Origin: Cenococcum geophilum 1.58
Lineage: Eukaryota > Ascomycota > Dothideomycetes > Gloniales > Gloniaceae
Length of the DNA: 64,000 nt
NCBI GenBank assembly: GCA_001692895.1
Contig: KV748182.1
Coordinates: forward strand, 2,422,341-2,486,340
Reading direction: 5' to 3'
Below, piece after piece: positions 11,314 to 22,097 of the stretch (its first letter is position 1; the number at the start of each line of letters is the position of its first letter). The notes beneath the pieces are model-generated. The model had not been told where the DNA came from and did no database searches. It was given only the letters and a program-made list of their open reading frames with translations. The position numbers and the translations under genes were made by a program.

Positions 11314-11783
11314 CAATGTGCAGTCTAGAGTCGAAACAGCTTTAGCGGTCGCTCCCTTAGTCGCACTAAGAGGGTCCATCGGCGCTAGCACTTTCGTAAA
11401 CTTCTGTCGAAAGAGCGATGCTGAACTATTCCTCATTTGAAGTCGGCCGCTTCTGTTGAATACAATTTTGCAATTCCATTCTCCGTTGTGCCCAGCGTGG
11501 TAGCCACCCGATGCGGGCCCGATCCAGTAACTAGAGGCATGAGATCTTTATCGATTCTTGCCGCATCTTGGTGTTTGGGTTTTGCGGCCGATGTCGTCTT
11601 ATGTGCATGGCCAAGAACCAATGGCGCATCTTCAGTGACTGATCACAGAATCGTACCTTCCCCTACACGCTACGAGCTTGCAGGACGTCCAACTTAAATA
11701 CGGTTCATTCCTCTGCTGAGCCGTGTGTTACCATCTCATTTACCAATTTCTCTTCTTCAGTATAGATCTTTCCCATATACGCC

Positions 11784-12413
11784 ATGAGCGCCGAAGAACC
11801 TCGATCAGCATTGCGAACCAGTTAGTATGATGTGTATCCTGAGCCATCAACCAAAACACCCCCGACCATATCAAGACAAGAGCTGCTAGCATGGATCACT
11901 TAGGGGAAAACCCCGGGCAGAGACTTTGTTGTGGTTGACTTGAGGCGATTAGATCACACGGTACTTTTGAACCGCCCTCTTCCGATTTTACGGCTTGGTT
12001 TCATCTGACAGGACAAGGGTGGCTTCATCCGTGGATCCATCAATCTTCCTATAGAGAGCTTACACGCAGCACTCCCGGCTCTACACATGCTTTTCAGAAA
12101 CGTTAGCATCAAAACTGTAATATGGTATTGCAGTCAGTTTTCTGCACATCACCAAACATTATACGCTTGGCAATCACTTGTTGGAGCTAAACTAATTGCA
12201 TTGATAGCTACATCTCATAGCTATGGAAATCGAGCGGCCGCGTGGTTTGGCGACTACCTAAAGCAGCAAAATGACTTAGAGATCCAAAGTCTTGTTCTTT
12301 TTGAAGGCATTCTGGGATAGGCTACCGCTGGAGGCGAGTATATACAACACATAGATGAATATATGCCAGAGGCCTAGGATCCAGCGGACGCTGTAAATTA
12401 TACTAAGCACTGA
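11784..12413 (+). pseudogene. Rhodanese-domain (Cdc25/Acr2-like) protein, RIP-inactivated
   Basis: From ATG at 11784: MSAEEPRSALRTS, then ..SRQELLAWIT, ..GRDFVVVDLRRLDHT, a GT..AG intron (11961-12011), then ..GGFIRGSINLPIESLHAALP and WYC, a second intron (about 12133-12207), then TTSHSYGNRAAAWFGDYL and ..IQSLVLFEGILG. This is the single-domain rhodanese layout of fungal Ych1/Acr2-type proteins, with the active-site Cys in WYC and an Arg nine residues on (C-x8-R). These enzymes act as thiosulfate transferases, arsenate reductases or small phosphatases; which applies here cannot be told. In-frame TAG after RTS and after AWIT replace likely CAG. TAG for TGG occurs twice near the C-terminus (ILG*ATAGGEY, EA*DPAD). 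No frameshift is needed, so decay is by transitions only. Confidence 0.72.
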
Positions 12414-12559
12414 TTGAGTCAGCCCAAGGGACTTGTACCGCAATAAATAATACAGAGGATATATTCTTTAAAGCTCTTAACGCTCTTAACAATTAAATCA
12501 TCTATATAATTGTTGCTATTTATACAAGGCCCAACCCTGACAGCATTTATGGAATAAAG
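12414..12559. other. Short convergent intergenic region
   Basis: 146 bp between the 3' ends of the rhodanese (+) and bZIP (-) pseudogenes. Slightly AT-rich; no distinct signal seen. Confidence 0.4.
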
Positions 12560-13426
12560 TTAAGTGTATTCTTCATCTAATACCGTCCACACCACGCTTT
12601 TCTTCACCTTGCATCCACCTGCCGCAGATAGCGTACATCCGCTCTCTAACGCCGCCGCAATTTTATCCATCTTTTCGTCAGAAGTGGCATACTGCATAAG
12701 TATCTTGTACGCAGTAGAGCACTCTATACTATCAGAGCTGCAGTCTTCGGGTTTGCTAATTTTATATGGTTGGTTGTCCGATTCTGTCGAAAGCGGCACT
12801 TACATAATATTGGTAGCTGGATTCTTCGCAAGCAAGGTAAGGAGTTTGCAAGGAGCTCCCGCACTGTTAGGATATTAAGGTAGGGAGGAGGATTTTGTGC
12901 ATATAGCCGCGGACACTTGGGTAGGTAACACTTCCGACTTCTTATTGCGCAATTCCACCAGGGGAAAAACCTTAGTTAAGCACTCTCCGCTCTCAGACAT
13001 CTTCATCAGAACTGGTTTTCCCTCCTTAACGCTGATATTCCGAGCTTTAAGCTTCCTTTCTCTCTGTGACTTATAGGCTGATACCACTTTCTGCACACTC
13101 TTCTCCGACGTTAATTCTAACACGAGCTGATGGCGCTCCGCGCCATATAAGCATCTATCCTCCCTTACCCAAGCATTAATGGTGTCGTCAGTATATCCTG
13201 TCCTTCTGAGCAAGTCTCTCAGCTTTGCATTCTCTCGCGTGACTCTCTGGGCGGCAAGCTGCACTTCTTTCATCGCATAAACTCCCTGCTCGCGTGTCTC
13301 CGCCACTCTGCGCTTAAGGTCTAAAATATACTCTTTCTGGCGAGCACGATGTCGGCGTTTGTTGTCTCTCACTCGGGAAGCACGTTCAGTGTTCGTCTTC
13401 TGGCGAGATACCGGTTTTCTGCCCAT
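12560..13426 (-). pseudogene. bZIP transcription factor, two RIP-type stops
   Basis: One continuous minus-strand frame of 289 codons broken only by TAA at 12875-12877 and 12800-12802. Residues ~15-60 form the basic region (RVRDNKRRHRARQKEYILDL) followed by a heptad-like stretch to ..ENAKLRDLLRRTGY. The N-x7 position reads Gln in RARQKEY, a common fungal variant. The C-terminal part (CSTAYKILMQYATSDEKMD.. GGCKVKKSVVWTVLDEEYT) is the conserved tail of a fungal bZIP family and lies in the same frame after both stops. Both stops sit as CCT-TAA and ATG-TAA, i.e. CAA to TAA. A product ending at 12875 would keep DNA-binding and dimerisation regions but lose the tail. The target is unknown. It is divergent to the chromate transporter pseudogene with ~515 bp between them. 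Confidence 0.8.
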
Positions 13427-13941
13427 GATGAAAGAGGCAATTGATGTCTGAGGTGGCGGGATGCAAGCAACTTAGGATACCTATTGTTGTGGGATAAGGA
13501 AACGTTTGCAGCACAGGCGCTACTTTTTGCGTTATGAGCAACGGGCGAAATCGCATGGCCGATTTGAGTCTAGATGCCAGCCCATGCCAAGCGTGGCTGC
13601 AGTGGTGTGCGGATCCGGCGACGGACTGGGAATCTCTGATTGGACAACCCGACGGCAGACCTTTGGAAAACCGGAGAGAGCCGTTGTCCTGACGATCTTG
13701 TAAGCAGTTGTGAATAACCAATCAGCATCCAGCAGTCCGTCTTTCAAGCCGATATTCTGCTCCAATAATTTACCTCCTACATATATATATGCCCATCATG
13801 GCCTTAATAATAGGATTTAATCTATTAACATTATCTTCCTATCGCTATTGCATTTTTCTATATTTCCCAAGTTTTCTAATCGCTTGCTCTTCGATCTATC
13901 CATAGTACATCCTACCTCGCCTTAGACTTTAACTAAATCCG
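13427..13941. promoter_or_regulatory. Divergent intergenic region, bZIP / chromate transporter
   Basis: About 515 bp of normal-composition DNA between the two divergent pseudogene starts, so it should hold both promoters. From about 13765 TA content rises toward the transporter. Open frames on both strands here (65-111 codons) mirror each other and resemble nothing known. Confidence 0.4.
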
Positions 13942-15529
13942 ATGGCTAAGACGTCGAGGCTTTATATTAGTTAAACCATCCCCATCCCACTGAAACGAAG
14001 GGAGTGTCCGAAGTCGACTAATCCACTAGCTCGCCCAATACCGAAGACGACGAACTGACCTACTTAAACGCGCCAAAGCTCTCTCTGCTCCGCCTTTTCT
14101 GGTACTTCTTCTACAACTTCGGTTTTTTCGCATAAGGTGGCCCGGTCGCTTAGATCGCTCTAATTAAAGAGCAGATCGTAATCAAAGAAAAATGGATCAC
14201 CCTTACACGGTTTTAACGCGTTTTTGCTGTTTACCAGATCCTTCCTAGACTAAAAGCAGCTAAGCTTTGCATATTCTTTAGTTGCTTAAGTGCTAGTAGA
14301 GTTAGAGGAATTGTTGCAGGCTTAGCCTTTATTTTACCTGGTTTTATACTAATATTGGCAGCAAGCTACTTATATACTTTGGCCGGTCTCAAAAATAAGT
14401 ACTTTAATGCCAGTTTCCGAGCATTGCAACCTATCATTGCCGCTATAGTATGCCGAATTTGAGAACTGCAAGCCGTCGCTAACATAAATTAGATGTTCAA
14501 AGCTACGCACAAGATAGCAGACCACTCCGTTATTAAGCATGGCACGAAGAAGGTGGATCCGTTCCTTATTATCGCAGCAATCTGCACAGCAATTAATTCA
14601 ACTCTGCGCCTAAATATGTTGGTGTTCTTATAAATTAAAGATATATAGGCAAACTGGACTAACTTTGCATAGCTTCATCTCTCTTAGCCTATACGGCATC
14701 ATCTACATATTTATCGCTCGCCGGCTATAGGTACCAGCTAGCATACTATTCATCCTTTAATATATCGGATATGCCATTTATGCCATCTTTTAAGGCGTCC
14801 CATTACCGGTATCCCTGGCCCTTAGAATTGCGAAGACCCCTTCACTAATCAACCTCTTTGTTCTCGGCCTCATTACGGGTACATTATTATTCGGCGGCGC
14901 CTACACCGCTATTCCCTTTATACAGGTTAAAGCAGTTTTAAAAGGTAGATGGCTGCCTTAGCGAGTCTTCATTAACTATATTACCATTAGGAACGTCCTA
15001 CCAGCGCCACTTGTTATCTTCACTACGTTTATTAGGTTTCAGGGCGGTAATATAAATGGTGGGTTAAGTAAGGCGTTTACCAGAGCGGTTGTTATAACAT
15101 TAGGGATATTTTTCCCCTGCTTTTTGTTTACTATTGCTGGTTATTCTTTGCTTAAAAAGCTAGTTCACAACAAGGTACGCATTAGTCCCATACCCTTTAC
15201 CTATTAACCTTAAACTGTAATAACTTACACGCCACAAGTTCCTCTCCAGCTTTTTTAATAGGCTTTACGGAGCAGTTATTGGCGTTATTGCTGTCATCAG
15301 CTTTTAAATCCTTAAGTCAAGTATTAAAGGGACGGAGTAGGATTTCCAAATAAAGCTAGTGGAAGTAGCCATCGCCAAGGCAGCGCAATCAGGAATTGCA
15401 GCAGTACTTTTCACGGTTGCGTTGGCAGTCTTATACAGGTTCACCAATAAATGGGTTACTATTGTACTCGTCGCCGCTAGAGCGGTGGCTGGACAATTCC
15501 TATTCCTTGATAAGCTGTCAGGCCATTGA
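13942..15529 (+). pseudogene. Chromate ion transporter (CHR family), two-domain, RIP-inactivated
   Basis: The first CHR domain begins near 14080 with LLRLFWYFFYNFGFFA, then GGPVA, ..KEKWITLTRF, ..VFAVYQILPRLKAAKL. The last segment aligns with the family hallmark Q-x-LPGPEATEL with Gly, Pro and Glu lost by transitions. Then come ..GIVAGLAFILPGFILILAAS and ..FRALQPIIAAI. The second domain (14860-15180) reads ..LITGTLLFGGAYTAIPFIQ, ..NVLPAPLVIFTTFI. After an intron (about 15180-15250) the tail is ..LYGAVIGVIAVI and ..KAAQSGIAAVLFTVALAVLY to TGA at 15527. Family members export chromate/sulfate analogues across the plasma membrane. More than ten TAA/TAG/TGA interrupt the frame, mostly Gln/Trp sites. 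A frame change near 14620-14690 may be an intron. The exact start is unresolved. Confidence 0.78.
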
Positions 15530-16437
15530 GAGTTAGAAAATGGCTTCGGAATATAGTAAGGCATGCCTAAGAAAGATTCAAGTTTGCGATAGCTAACAGG
15601 AATTATAGAGGGTTTGAGGTCTAGTACCCTTAGGGTCCTGGATAACTATGCTGCGTATTTGGCCCTATTTTTTGTTAACTGTAACGCCAACGCTCTAATT
15701 GCTCCACCTCAAGTTGATATTGACCTTGCGACTTTCTGGCTGTTCTCGGCGATACCTGATTCCAGCTTTAACGTGGCTCCCGGGGTTTTGCACGAGCCTA
15801 AGTTTTGCACAAACTAGTAGACCGCTTCCCTTTTTAAGCTAATGGGTTTCCTAAAGTAGAATATTGCCGAATCTGAACATTGAACATTAAACATTAACTT
15901 TTAAATTTATTATTAAACAACAGCTATGCCATTTAAACCTTATATATTAAATATAAAAGACTACTTATAAGCTGCTTAAATAGCCTAGTAAACTGGCGGC
16001 TTTTATTATCCCTTGCATTGATAAACGCGTCCTTAGAGCTGTGCTCCGTGCGCACCAATTAGGAAGTTGCATACGCAGGCGGTCAATCGTTCTGCCAGAA
16101 AATCAAGGCCTTGTAGATGGGGAGAGGCTTGAAGGAAGGTAGTGGTCCGGGGGCTGGCGGTGGCTTTTTCGCGACCCGACTTTTGGAAAGAGGATATTGA
16201 GTAGGCTGTACAAGATCTATATCATTAGAAATGTAGTTACGAACCATTATGGTAGTGTAATTAATTGATGAAGTTATCTACGCGAGGAAGTTGATGTTCT
16301 TTGATCGCGTGCACGGGCCACATCTCTAAGTACACTATCAATGCAAGGGATAGCCTAGAAGCCTGCGTAAAGGCCTATAAAGTCCTTTTTTTTACTATTG
16401 GTCGCAAAAAATTAGAAGCTCGCCCAAAGCCAAATGT
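15530..16437. other. Intergenic, partly AT-rich
   Basis: No gene recognised. The frame 15614-15817 (67 codons) could be a C-terminal remnant linked to the transporter but resembles no family. 15870-15960 is AT-rich; 16030-16200 is GC-normal. Confidence 0.35.
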
Positions 16438-17294
16438 CGTGTATTACCCTACTATAACTTTACCAATACAGCTTTATATTTTATAAATAGGGCCTTATTT
16501 TATGGGCAGTGCTATTTGGACACCCCCTAATTGCTAGGTGGACACCCCCCAATTGCTAGGTAGACACCCCCCCCGAATTTGGTTCAGCGCCTGCCTCAAT
16601 AGGTTAGAATATCACGTGCGTTTGACTTGTTTGCGCCCGCATCACGAAAATCAAAGTGCGCGCCATGACTGCAACACCACGATTAAGTCTTAATTTNAGT
16701 TATAGTATAAGTAGTAAAGTCCAAATCTAGAACGCGCTAAAGGAGCGATTAATTAGATTGCGTAGTACTTTGCAAAGTATCGCGCGAACTAATTTAGGTG
16801 CTGCCACCTCTACTTAATATCTGTAAGCTGCCTCCGCGCCCACACCCGCGCCGCGCCGACGCATGCGCCCGGTAGGACTCTAGCCAGTATTTCGCTCAAA
16901 TGCTCAGGGCTCTCTACAAGTAAATCTATCGACGCGATTGGCAATTGTAGAGCTAGTTGTAGAGCCAATTGGCCAACCGTGGCAACGCTCTATAGTTGCA
17001 GGCTTTTGGATGCAAAGTTAAGGCAAATGCGGTGTTAATTTGGACAGGCGCGCACTTTGATTTTCGCGATGCAGATGCAAATAAGTCAAACGCACGTGAT
17101 ATTCTAACTTATTGAGGCAGGCGCCAAACCCGATTTGGGGGGGTGTACACCTAGCAATTAGGGGGTGTCCAAATAGCACTGCCCTATTTTATAGCCCTTT
17201 ACTAAAGCTATAAAACTAGCCCCAATTTATAAAATATAAAGCCGTGTTAGTAGAGTTATAGTAGGTGTATTGTTTTAATAGGGGGTAATACACG
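16438..17294. mobile_element. Inverted-repeat element (MITE-like, unclassified)
   Basis: Long terminal inverted repeats: 16438-16665 pairs with about 17044-17294. Matching landmarks from outside in are CGTGTATTACCC, AGCTTTATATTTTATAAAT, GGGCAGTGCTATTTGGACAC, CTAATTGCTAGGTG, GCGCCTGCCTCAATA, TATCACGTGCGTTTGACTT and CGAAAATCAAAGTGCGCGCC. The left arm has lost ~40 bp relative to the right and duplicates the AATTGCTAGGT unit. The ~380-bp centre shows no coding potential. No convincing target duplication was found. Fits a non-autonomous DNA transposon; superfamily not determined. One N at 16697. Confidence 0.75.
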
Positions 17295-17420
17295 TGCAGT
17301 CACAAAAGTTTGATTTTCGCGACGTAGATGCATAAGTCAAACACACGTGATGTTCTAACCTGAAGAGGAACGATCTAAGCCTGTTTGGTGGGGGGTGTAT
17401 GACTAGCAGTGGCATAAATA
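17295..17420. repeat. Partial third copy of the inverted-repeat arm
   Basis: Direct, diverged repeat of 17044-17160: TTTGATTTTCGCGA, GCATAAGTCAAACACACGTG, TGTTCTAAC, GGGGGGTGTA follow in the same order. It abuts the element's outer end, suggesting a tandem or composite insertion. Confidence 0.65.
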
Positions 17421-17746
17421 TAAAGGTAGTTAATAAATCAAGACTTGGATTTATTTTACTTATAACTTTTATTTAGATATAGAACTAGAATTTGGCTAAG
17501 AGCAAATAAAAGAAGATAATTAATATCTAAAAGTTACCTTTAGACACCTTTTTATCCGCAAATAGACCTAAAAAGTAGCATTGATAAAGACTTAATAGAC
17601 GTACCTTGCCTGACCAAGATTAAGCGTTTAGAGAGTGGCCAAAAGACCCACAGCACTACCAGATAGCAGTAATAATGTGCTGGAGGATACTGCTAATACT
17701 TTGGGATCGTCCCGTCTAATACCGCTCTAAAAGTACTTGCGTTCTT
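17421..17746. other. 3' flank of the laccase gene
   Basis: AT-rich, no coding signal. It presumably contains the laccase polyadenylation region (several AATAAA-like strings in minus sense), but no single site stands out. Confidence 0.3.
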
Positions 17747-20258
17747 TTAAATACCGGAATCATCTTGGAATATATGCAGCGGTTCAGTCCCGTTGCAGGA
17801 TGGGTTCACCCCGGTTGTCTGATTTACGCCCGGCCACCAGTTGTTACAGTCACCGTACCAAGTGTTCCAATTTTGGCACACTCGTCCTGCTTCCTTGAGT
17901 GCATTTGACTTTCCGTGTGGCCAAATTTTGTTCGCATCAGCCTGTCGCTCGAGTATTTGCAGGGCCAGACCAAACGAAGCGTGGTACGCAATATGACAAT
18001 GCATCAGCCAGTTTCCTGGGTTGTCGGTTTTGAAGGCGATGACAACGAAGCCGTTTCTAGGCAGAAGAACCACATCACGCCTCGGAGGATTAATGAGGGT
18101 GAGATCGAGTTTCTCTGGGGAATAAGGTGTGCCTTCGACTTGCTGGAGTATTGCGAAGTCATGACCGTGTAAGTGGATCTGAAATATGTTAGTTCCCCTG
18201 CTAGTGCATTGCTTTCGAGACATTGCCTACAGGGTGTGCGCCGGACGTGTTATTCCTCCCGGCGCCGGTAAGAACTAGATATACCTGCACGGTCTTAGTC
18301 AGTATCAGGTCCTCCAAGTTGATGACAAAATAACGTGTTAGTATAGAAGCTGTGGTACGACTCACCCAATCGGTACTGGTATAGTTCTCGGGTACGACGA
18401 CCCATTCTTTAGGCCATGTGCCCGCGAAATTGTCAAGATGAAAGAATATCGGATCACTGTAATTAATTTGAAGAGGAGTGAAGCCAGAAGCTGACGGTGG
18501 TTCCAGTGAAAATTTTGCCAGCAGAAAAGGTTTGGCTGTTCCATTAAAAGTTACGTCAAATTCTTCGCCATCGTTGCCATTTACCGCTTGACCTACGAAC
18601 CACGGGTGCTTGGGCTTCAGGGAGGAATAGGTCTCGTCCGAACACCGCTTAGAAATGTTGGTCCATGGCTTCGAGGTTGGATCAGATGTGCTAGTATTGC
18701 CATACCGCAGAATACCAGTCTGTTCGTAGCCAGTTGAACCACCCGGTGTCCCACAACTATCTGCGACCCAGGTTCGTATCCAAAAATTCCCGTCCTTGGG
18801 CAGCGGGTTCGCGACACCACCAACGGGATCTGCCTCAATAATTACATGGTACCGCTGACCAATGCCAATTAGCACAGATGTATTGTAGTAAGGCACAATC
18901 GGGACAAAGTCTGCGCCAATAATCTTAAGCCAATGGTTGTCAACCGAGAAGATGAATGTCGAATCGAATGAAGTATTGATGAGGCGCAGCAAGTACCGCT
19001 TTGCTCTGCCAGGTAATCTAATATTTGTTTTCTCAAAGTGCAACTGATAAATTGGCGGGATGGCAGAGGTGTTCTTGTTTCCATAGAAATTAGTCACATT
19101 CCCACGGCCGTTCAGTAAAATACTTGGCTTTTGAAGGTTGCGATTGTAAATTGCCTCAAACGCACTATTGTGGCCTTGTTCGCATGTCAGCATATGCAGC
19201 CTTTACTTCGGTAAACGAGATACCAGCTCCCAGAATGCAGTCTCGAGACCGCAACGCAGATCCTATCCTTCGGATGCAAGTCCACTTACCCCAGTCTGTC
19301 ATCAATAATGGAAGTTTTGGTTCGTCGAAGGACGCGGACGAAGGACCATGGATAGTCTAGATGGGTTAGCCTCTACTCTCATGCTCAGTTCTCCCGTATC
19401 CTGGCATCGTATTGACAGATTGGTGTACGAGCGTAGACGTTCGATCAGGCTCTAACTTGGGACGTGGTAACGAGAACATGAGCAACTCACAATTGGGCCT
19501 TGCAGGCCGTCAGCGTACTGCACAGAGTAGTGGCTGTGGTACCAGGAGCTTCCATATTGCGTTGTGTTCCAGGTATAGATGAAGTGATCGCCAGGCGCGA
19601 TAGGACATTGGGTGATGCCGTTGACACCGTCCATGTGCATGGTATTCTTCTGCCGTATTCCGTGCCAATGGACACTTGTGCCGTTGTGACCGAGATTATT
19701 TATAACCTTGATGTTGAGTCTCTGCAAGATAAATAAGCTTTAGACCGTCGGAATCATTATGCAGTAACGATCACCAAGTTCAGTACTTACATCACCCCAG
19801 CAGGCTTGAATCCATGGTCCCGGAAAGGTATTATTGAACAGTTTTGCGACTGTGAAGTTCACACCATCCGCATTGACCCAGCCATCATTCACCACTAAAG
19901 TGTAGTTACGATCGACGCCAATCGGTGCATCGTTCTCGTAGTCCGTGAGTATATTGTACTCTCGTCCATTAGGATGGCGAAGCCAGCATCCTCGGTTCTC
20001 GGGAGTTGAGCATTCATACCAGCCCGGCATCCTCCTGTAATCACATTTGAAATCCGAGCCGGGGCCTTGAGGACGGCCACCGGGAGGCTTGAAGATTGGA
20101 TAATGTGGGAGGACGTTAAGCCCGACGTCCAATATACCAGGGATTGGGTGTTGTTGAGGTCCGGGCGGATTGATGGGCGAAAGCGTCAACAAGTTCGCAA
20201 AATAGGTGACAGTCGTCCAAAAACGCCCGAAGAGATGCATCCTGATATTGCTTCGCAA
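17747..20258 (-). CDS. Multicopper oxidase, ascomycete laccase
   Basis: Secreted p-diphenol:O2 oxidoreductase; oxidises phenolics and reduces O2 to water. Five exons: 20258-19791, 19721-19491, 19356-19290, 19174-18231, 18178-17747. Splice sites are GTAAGT, GTGAGT, GTAAGT and GTAGGC donors with AG acceptors. The total is 2,142 nt, 713 residues, with no internal stop. Copper sites: L1 HWHG (174-177), L2 WYHSH (216-220), L3 HPIHLHGHD (569-577), L4 [12 protein letters not shown] (630-641) with T1 Cys631 and Leu641 at the axial position. The C-terminus ends DDSGI, the DSG-x plug typical of ascomycete laccases. Start: ATG 20258, or ATG 20240 ([20 protein letters not shown]), which gives the better signal peptide. 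A Pro/Gly-rich segment (about 28-65) lengthens the N-terminus beyond the usual ~580 residues. Many NxT/S sites. Physiological role (melanin, lignin or defence) is unknown. Confidence 0.93.
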
Positions 20259-21032
20259 GATTCTTGCTGGCGCAGTTGATGGAGAGAGTCTCTAAGGACA
20301 GAGCTTGGCCAATAGTGTAGCTCTAGGAAGTATAAGGAAGTAGGAGAAGACGAGGCGAGACTGACTTCCGCTTTGTCGATAAAGAATATCTATCGTCAAG
20401 CCAAAGAGATGAATTGTCCGGAAGACACAACGCGGACAGCTTTGGGCTGAGTTGAAGCTTAGCTGTCATTGTGTCAATATTATAACCTAAAGCTAATGGA
20501 AGGGCTAAAGCTTTGGGCATGACTAGCTTCCACCTCCCCTCTGGCGAGATTCGAATTCGGTACGCCATCCACTACTTCTATCCCTTCGTGTGGCAACGAT
20601 TTCTTGCACTTTTCGTATATGCAAGCCTCTCAAGCCAATCTAGAGGCTCTATACCGTATATGACTTGGTGTTGAAGCCTCTGGTCAATGCAATTGCTCGG
20701 CGGCAGGGGTACTGGCGCCTTCTTCACACTTAAACCGTTCCATCACCTGCAGTACTTAATCTACCCCATTTGACGTATACAACACGTCCTCTACTAGCTT
20801 ATCCTTATTAACGTCAAGACGCGTATAAAGTCTACAGGTGGTAAGGATTTGAGGCTCTAAGGGAGGATTTTCCTATATAACTAGCAGGTAGTTAATAGAG
20901 AAGGGCCAGGAACGTATAACTATGACGTTATATATTACGACTTTCTGCCCAGCTTTCTCAAAAAAATACATATTTGATGACCTTTTTATGGTGACCTTTC
21001 AAAGCATCCTTCCATTAGGTCGATTTTCGTGT

Positions 21033-21056
21033 TTTTGGTGGTGGGGTCCACCAAAA
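21033..21056. repeat. Perfect 9-bp hairpin
   Basis: TTTTGGTGG (21033-21041) and CCACCAAAA (21048-21056) flank a 6-base loop. Confidence 0.7.
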
Positions 21057-21139
21057 CGCCACCAACCAACCCAACCGAGGCTGAGCAGGAAGGCTAAATA
21101 CGCCCCAATCAAAAATCGCATTTTGCCACACGAAGGGGT

Positions 21140-21419
21140 ACACCACCTTAGCGCATCCGGTCAAACGCCACAATTTTTATACCTTGAAAGTAATAAGCAC
21201 GACTATTTTAACATATTTTAGCGTATTGTTGGGTATAAATCCGCGTGGTTTGATCTACGCGATCAACACGCGCTTTCAACGGGATGCGCCAAGGTGGTGT
21301 AGTACAGCCTCCTGGCACATCCGGTGGTTAGCGTGTTTTATTAACTTTCCCTTAAACAGCAAAAATACCAAAAGTTCCCCTACAAAAAGGCCGTGCAGAC
21401 GTGGCTGCGCTAACCACCG
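21140..21419. repeat. Two consecutive inverted-repeat pairs
   Basis: ACACCACCTTAGCGCATCC (21140-21158) pairs with GGATGCGCCAAGGTGGTGT (21281-21299), one mismatch. CGGTGGTTAGCG (21321-21332) pairs exactly with CGCTAACCACCG (21408-21419). All arms share a GGTGGT/TAGCG theme, so the block may be the remnant of a DNA transposon end. No ORF inside. Confidence 0.6.
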
Positions 21420-22097
21420 GAATTGAAGAGACGCTGTAATTGTGGTAAATTGCTGTGGCTGCATGCAAGGGTTGCTATGTGCCGGATTTGGATCTCGGCG
21501 CGCTCGCTAAAGATCGGGTTGGAGCTGGTCGTGCACAAAACTGTGTCCGGCATGCTGCGCGCGCCGAAACCGCAGCACATTTCACATAGTGTGGCTAGCT
21601 GGGCTCCCGATGGTCCAATTGACATTGATCATTCATCGGGTGGCTTCGGACTCTTCGATCCGAGTTCTGCATGAGATGCTGTATTGTATCGTTCAGCCGC
21701 GACATTTGGCTGTAAGTGGCTGAAATAGCACGCGTTCACATCAGCACGCTTTTACATCGCCAGCTTTGTAAGATTGTTGCCGCGGCTGAGGCCGCAGAGC
21801 TGATGGGACGTTCTAGGCCCATGATTTCAAGTCGTCAATCTGACAAGCTCAGCTCCCTTCCGTCCTTTGGGCGCCGACTGAGGATGCATTTGTCCCGCTT
21901 CGTCACATGCATACGGCGTGTTAAGTGTGCCAAGGTATCGGAGGTCCGGGTTAGGCTTGGCATAACCTCGGGTTACGCACGACCCCCCAAGGTCCGCGAC
22001 ATATCGTCCAAATATCACCCCCCCCTTAGGTAGTGGCCCCTACTTTTCAGACGCGTTTTTAAGGCCTAGGTTAGTACCAGGTTAAGCGTCTTGACCA

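Larger units (their letters stand above)
20259..22097. other. Laccase upstream region and hairpin-rich spacer
   Basis: 20259-20900 should contain the laccase promoter. I see no unambiguous TATA or regulatory box. 20940-22040 has near-normal GC and several 63-105 codon frames on both strands, none resembling a family, and no introns linking them convincingly. Inverted repeats at 21033-21056 and 21140-21419 are listed separately. Composition changes to AT-rich at about 22100. Confidence 0.4.

Noticed and set aside
11433..11697. Opposed 62- and 86-codon frames upstream of the NLR fragment
   Set aside because: Mutual antisense shadows in GC-normal DNA without homology or start context.
13386..13765. 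Overlapping frames upstream of the bZIP gene
   Set aside because: They overlap on both strands, resemble no protein, and occupy the expected promoter region.
18362..20279. Multiple 60-85 codon frames across the laccase gene
   Set aside because: Antisense or out-of-frame shadows of the laccase exons.
20323..20568. 81-codon minus-strand frame upstream of the laccase
   Set aside because: Not in frame with a signal peptide, no homology, no plausible splice to exon 1.
21184..22033. Several 62-105 codon frames right of the laccase
   Set aside because: Overlapping on both strands, no recognisable domain, and they cover the inverted-repeat block.
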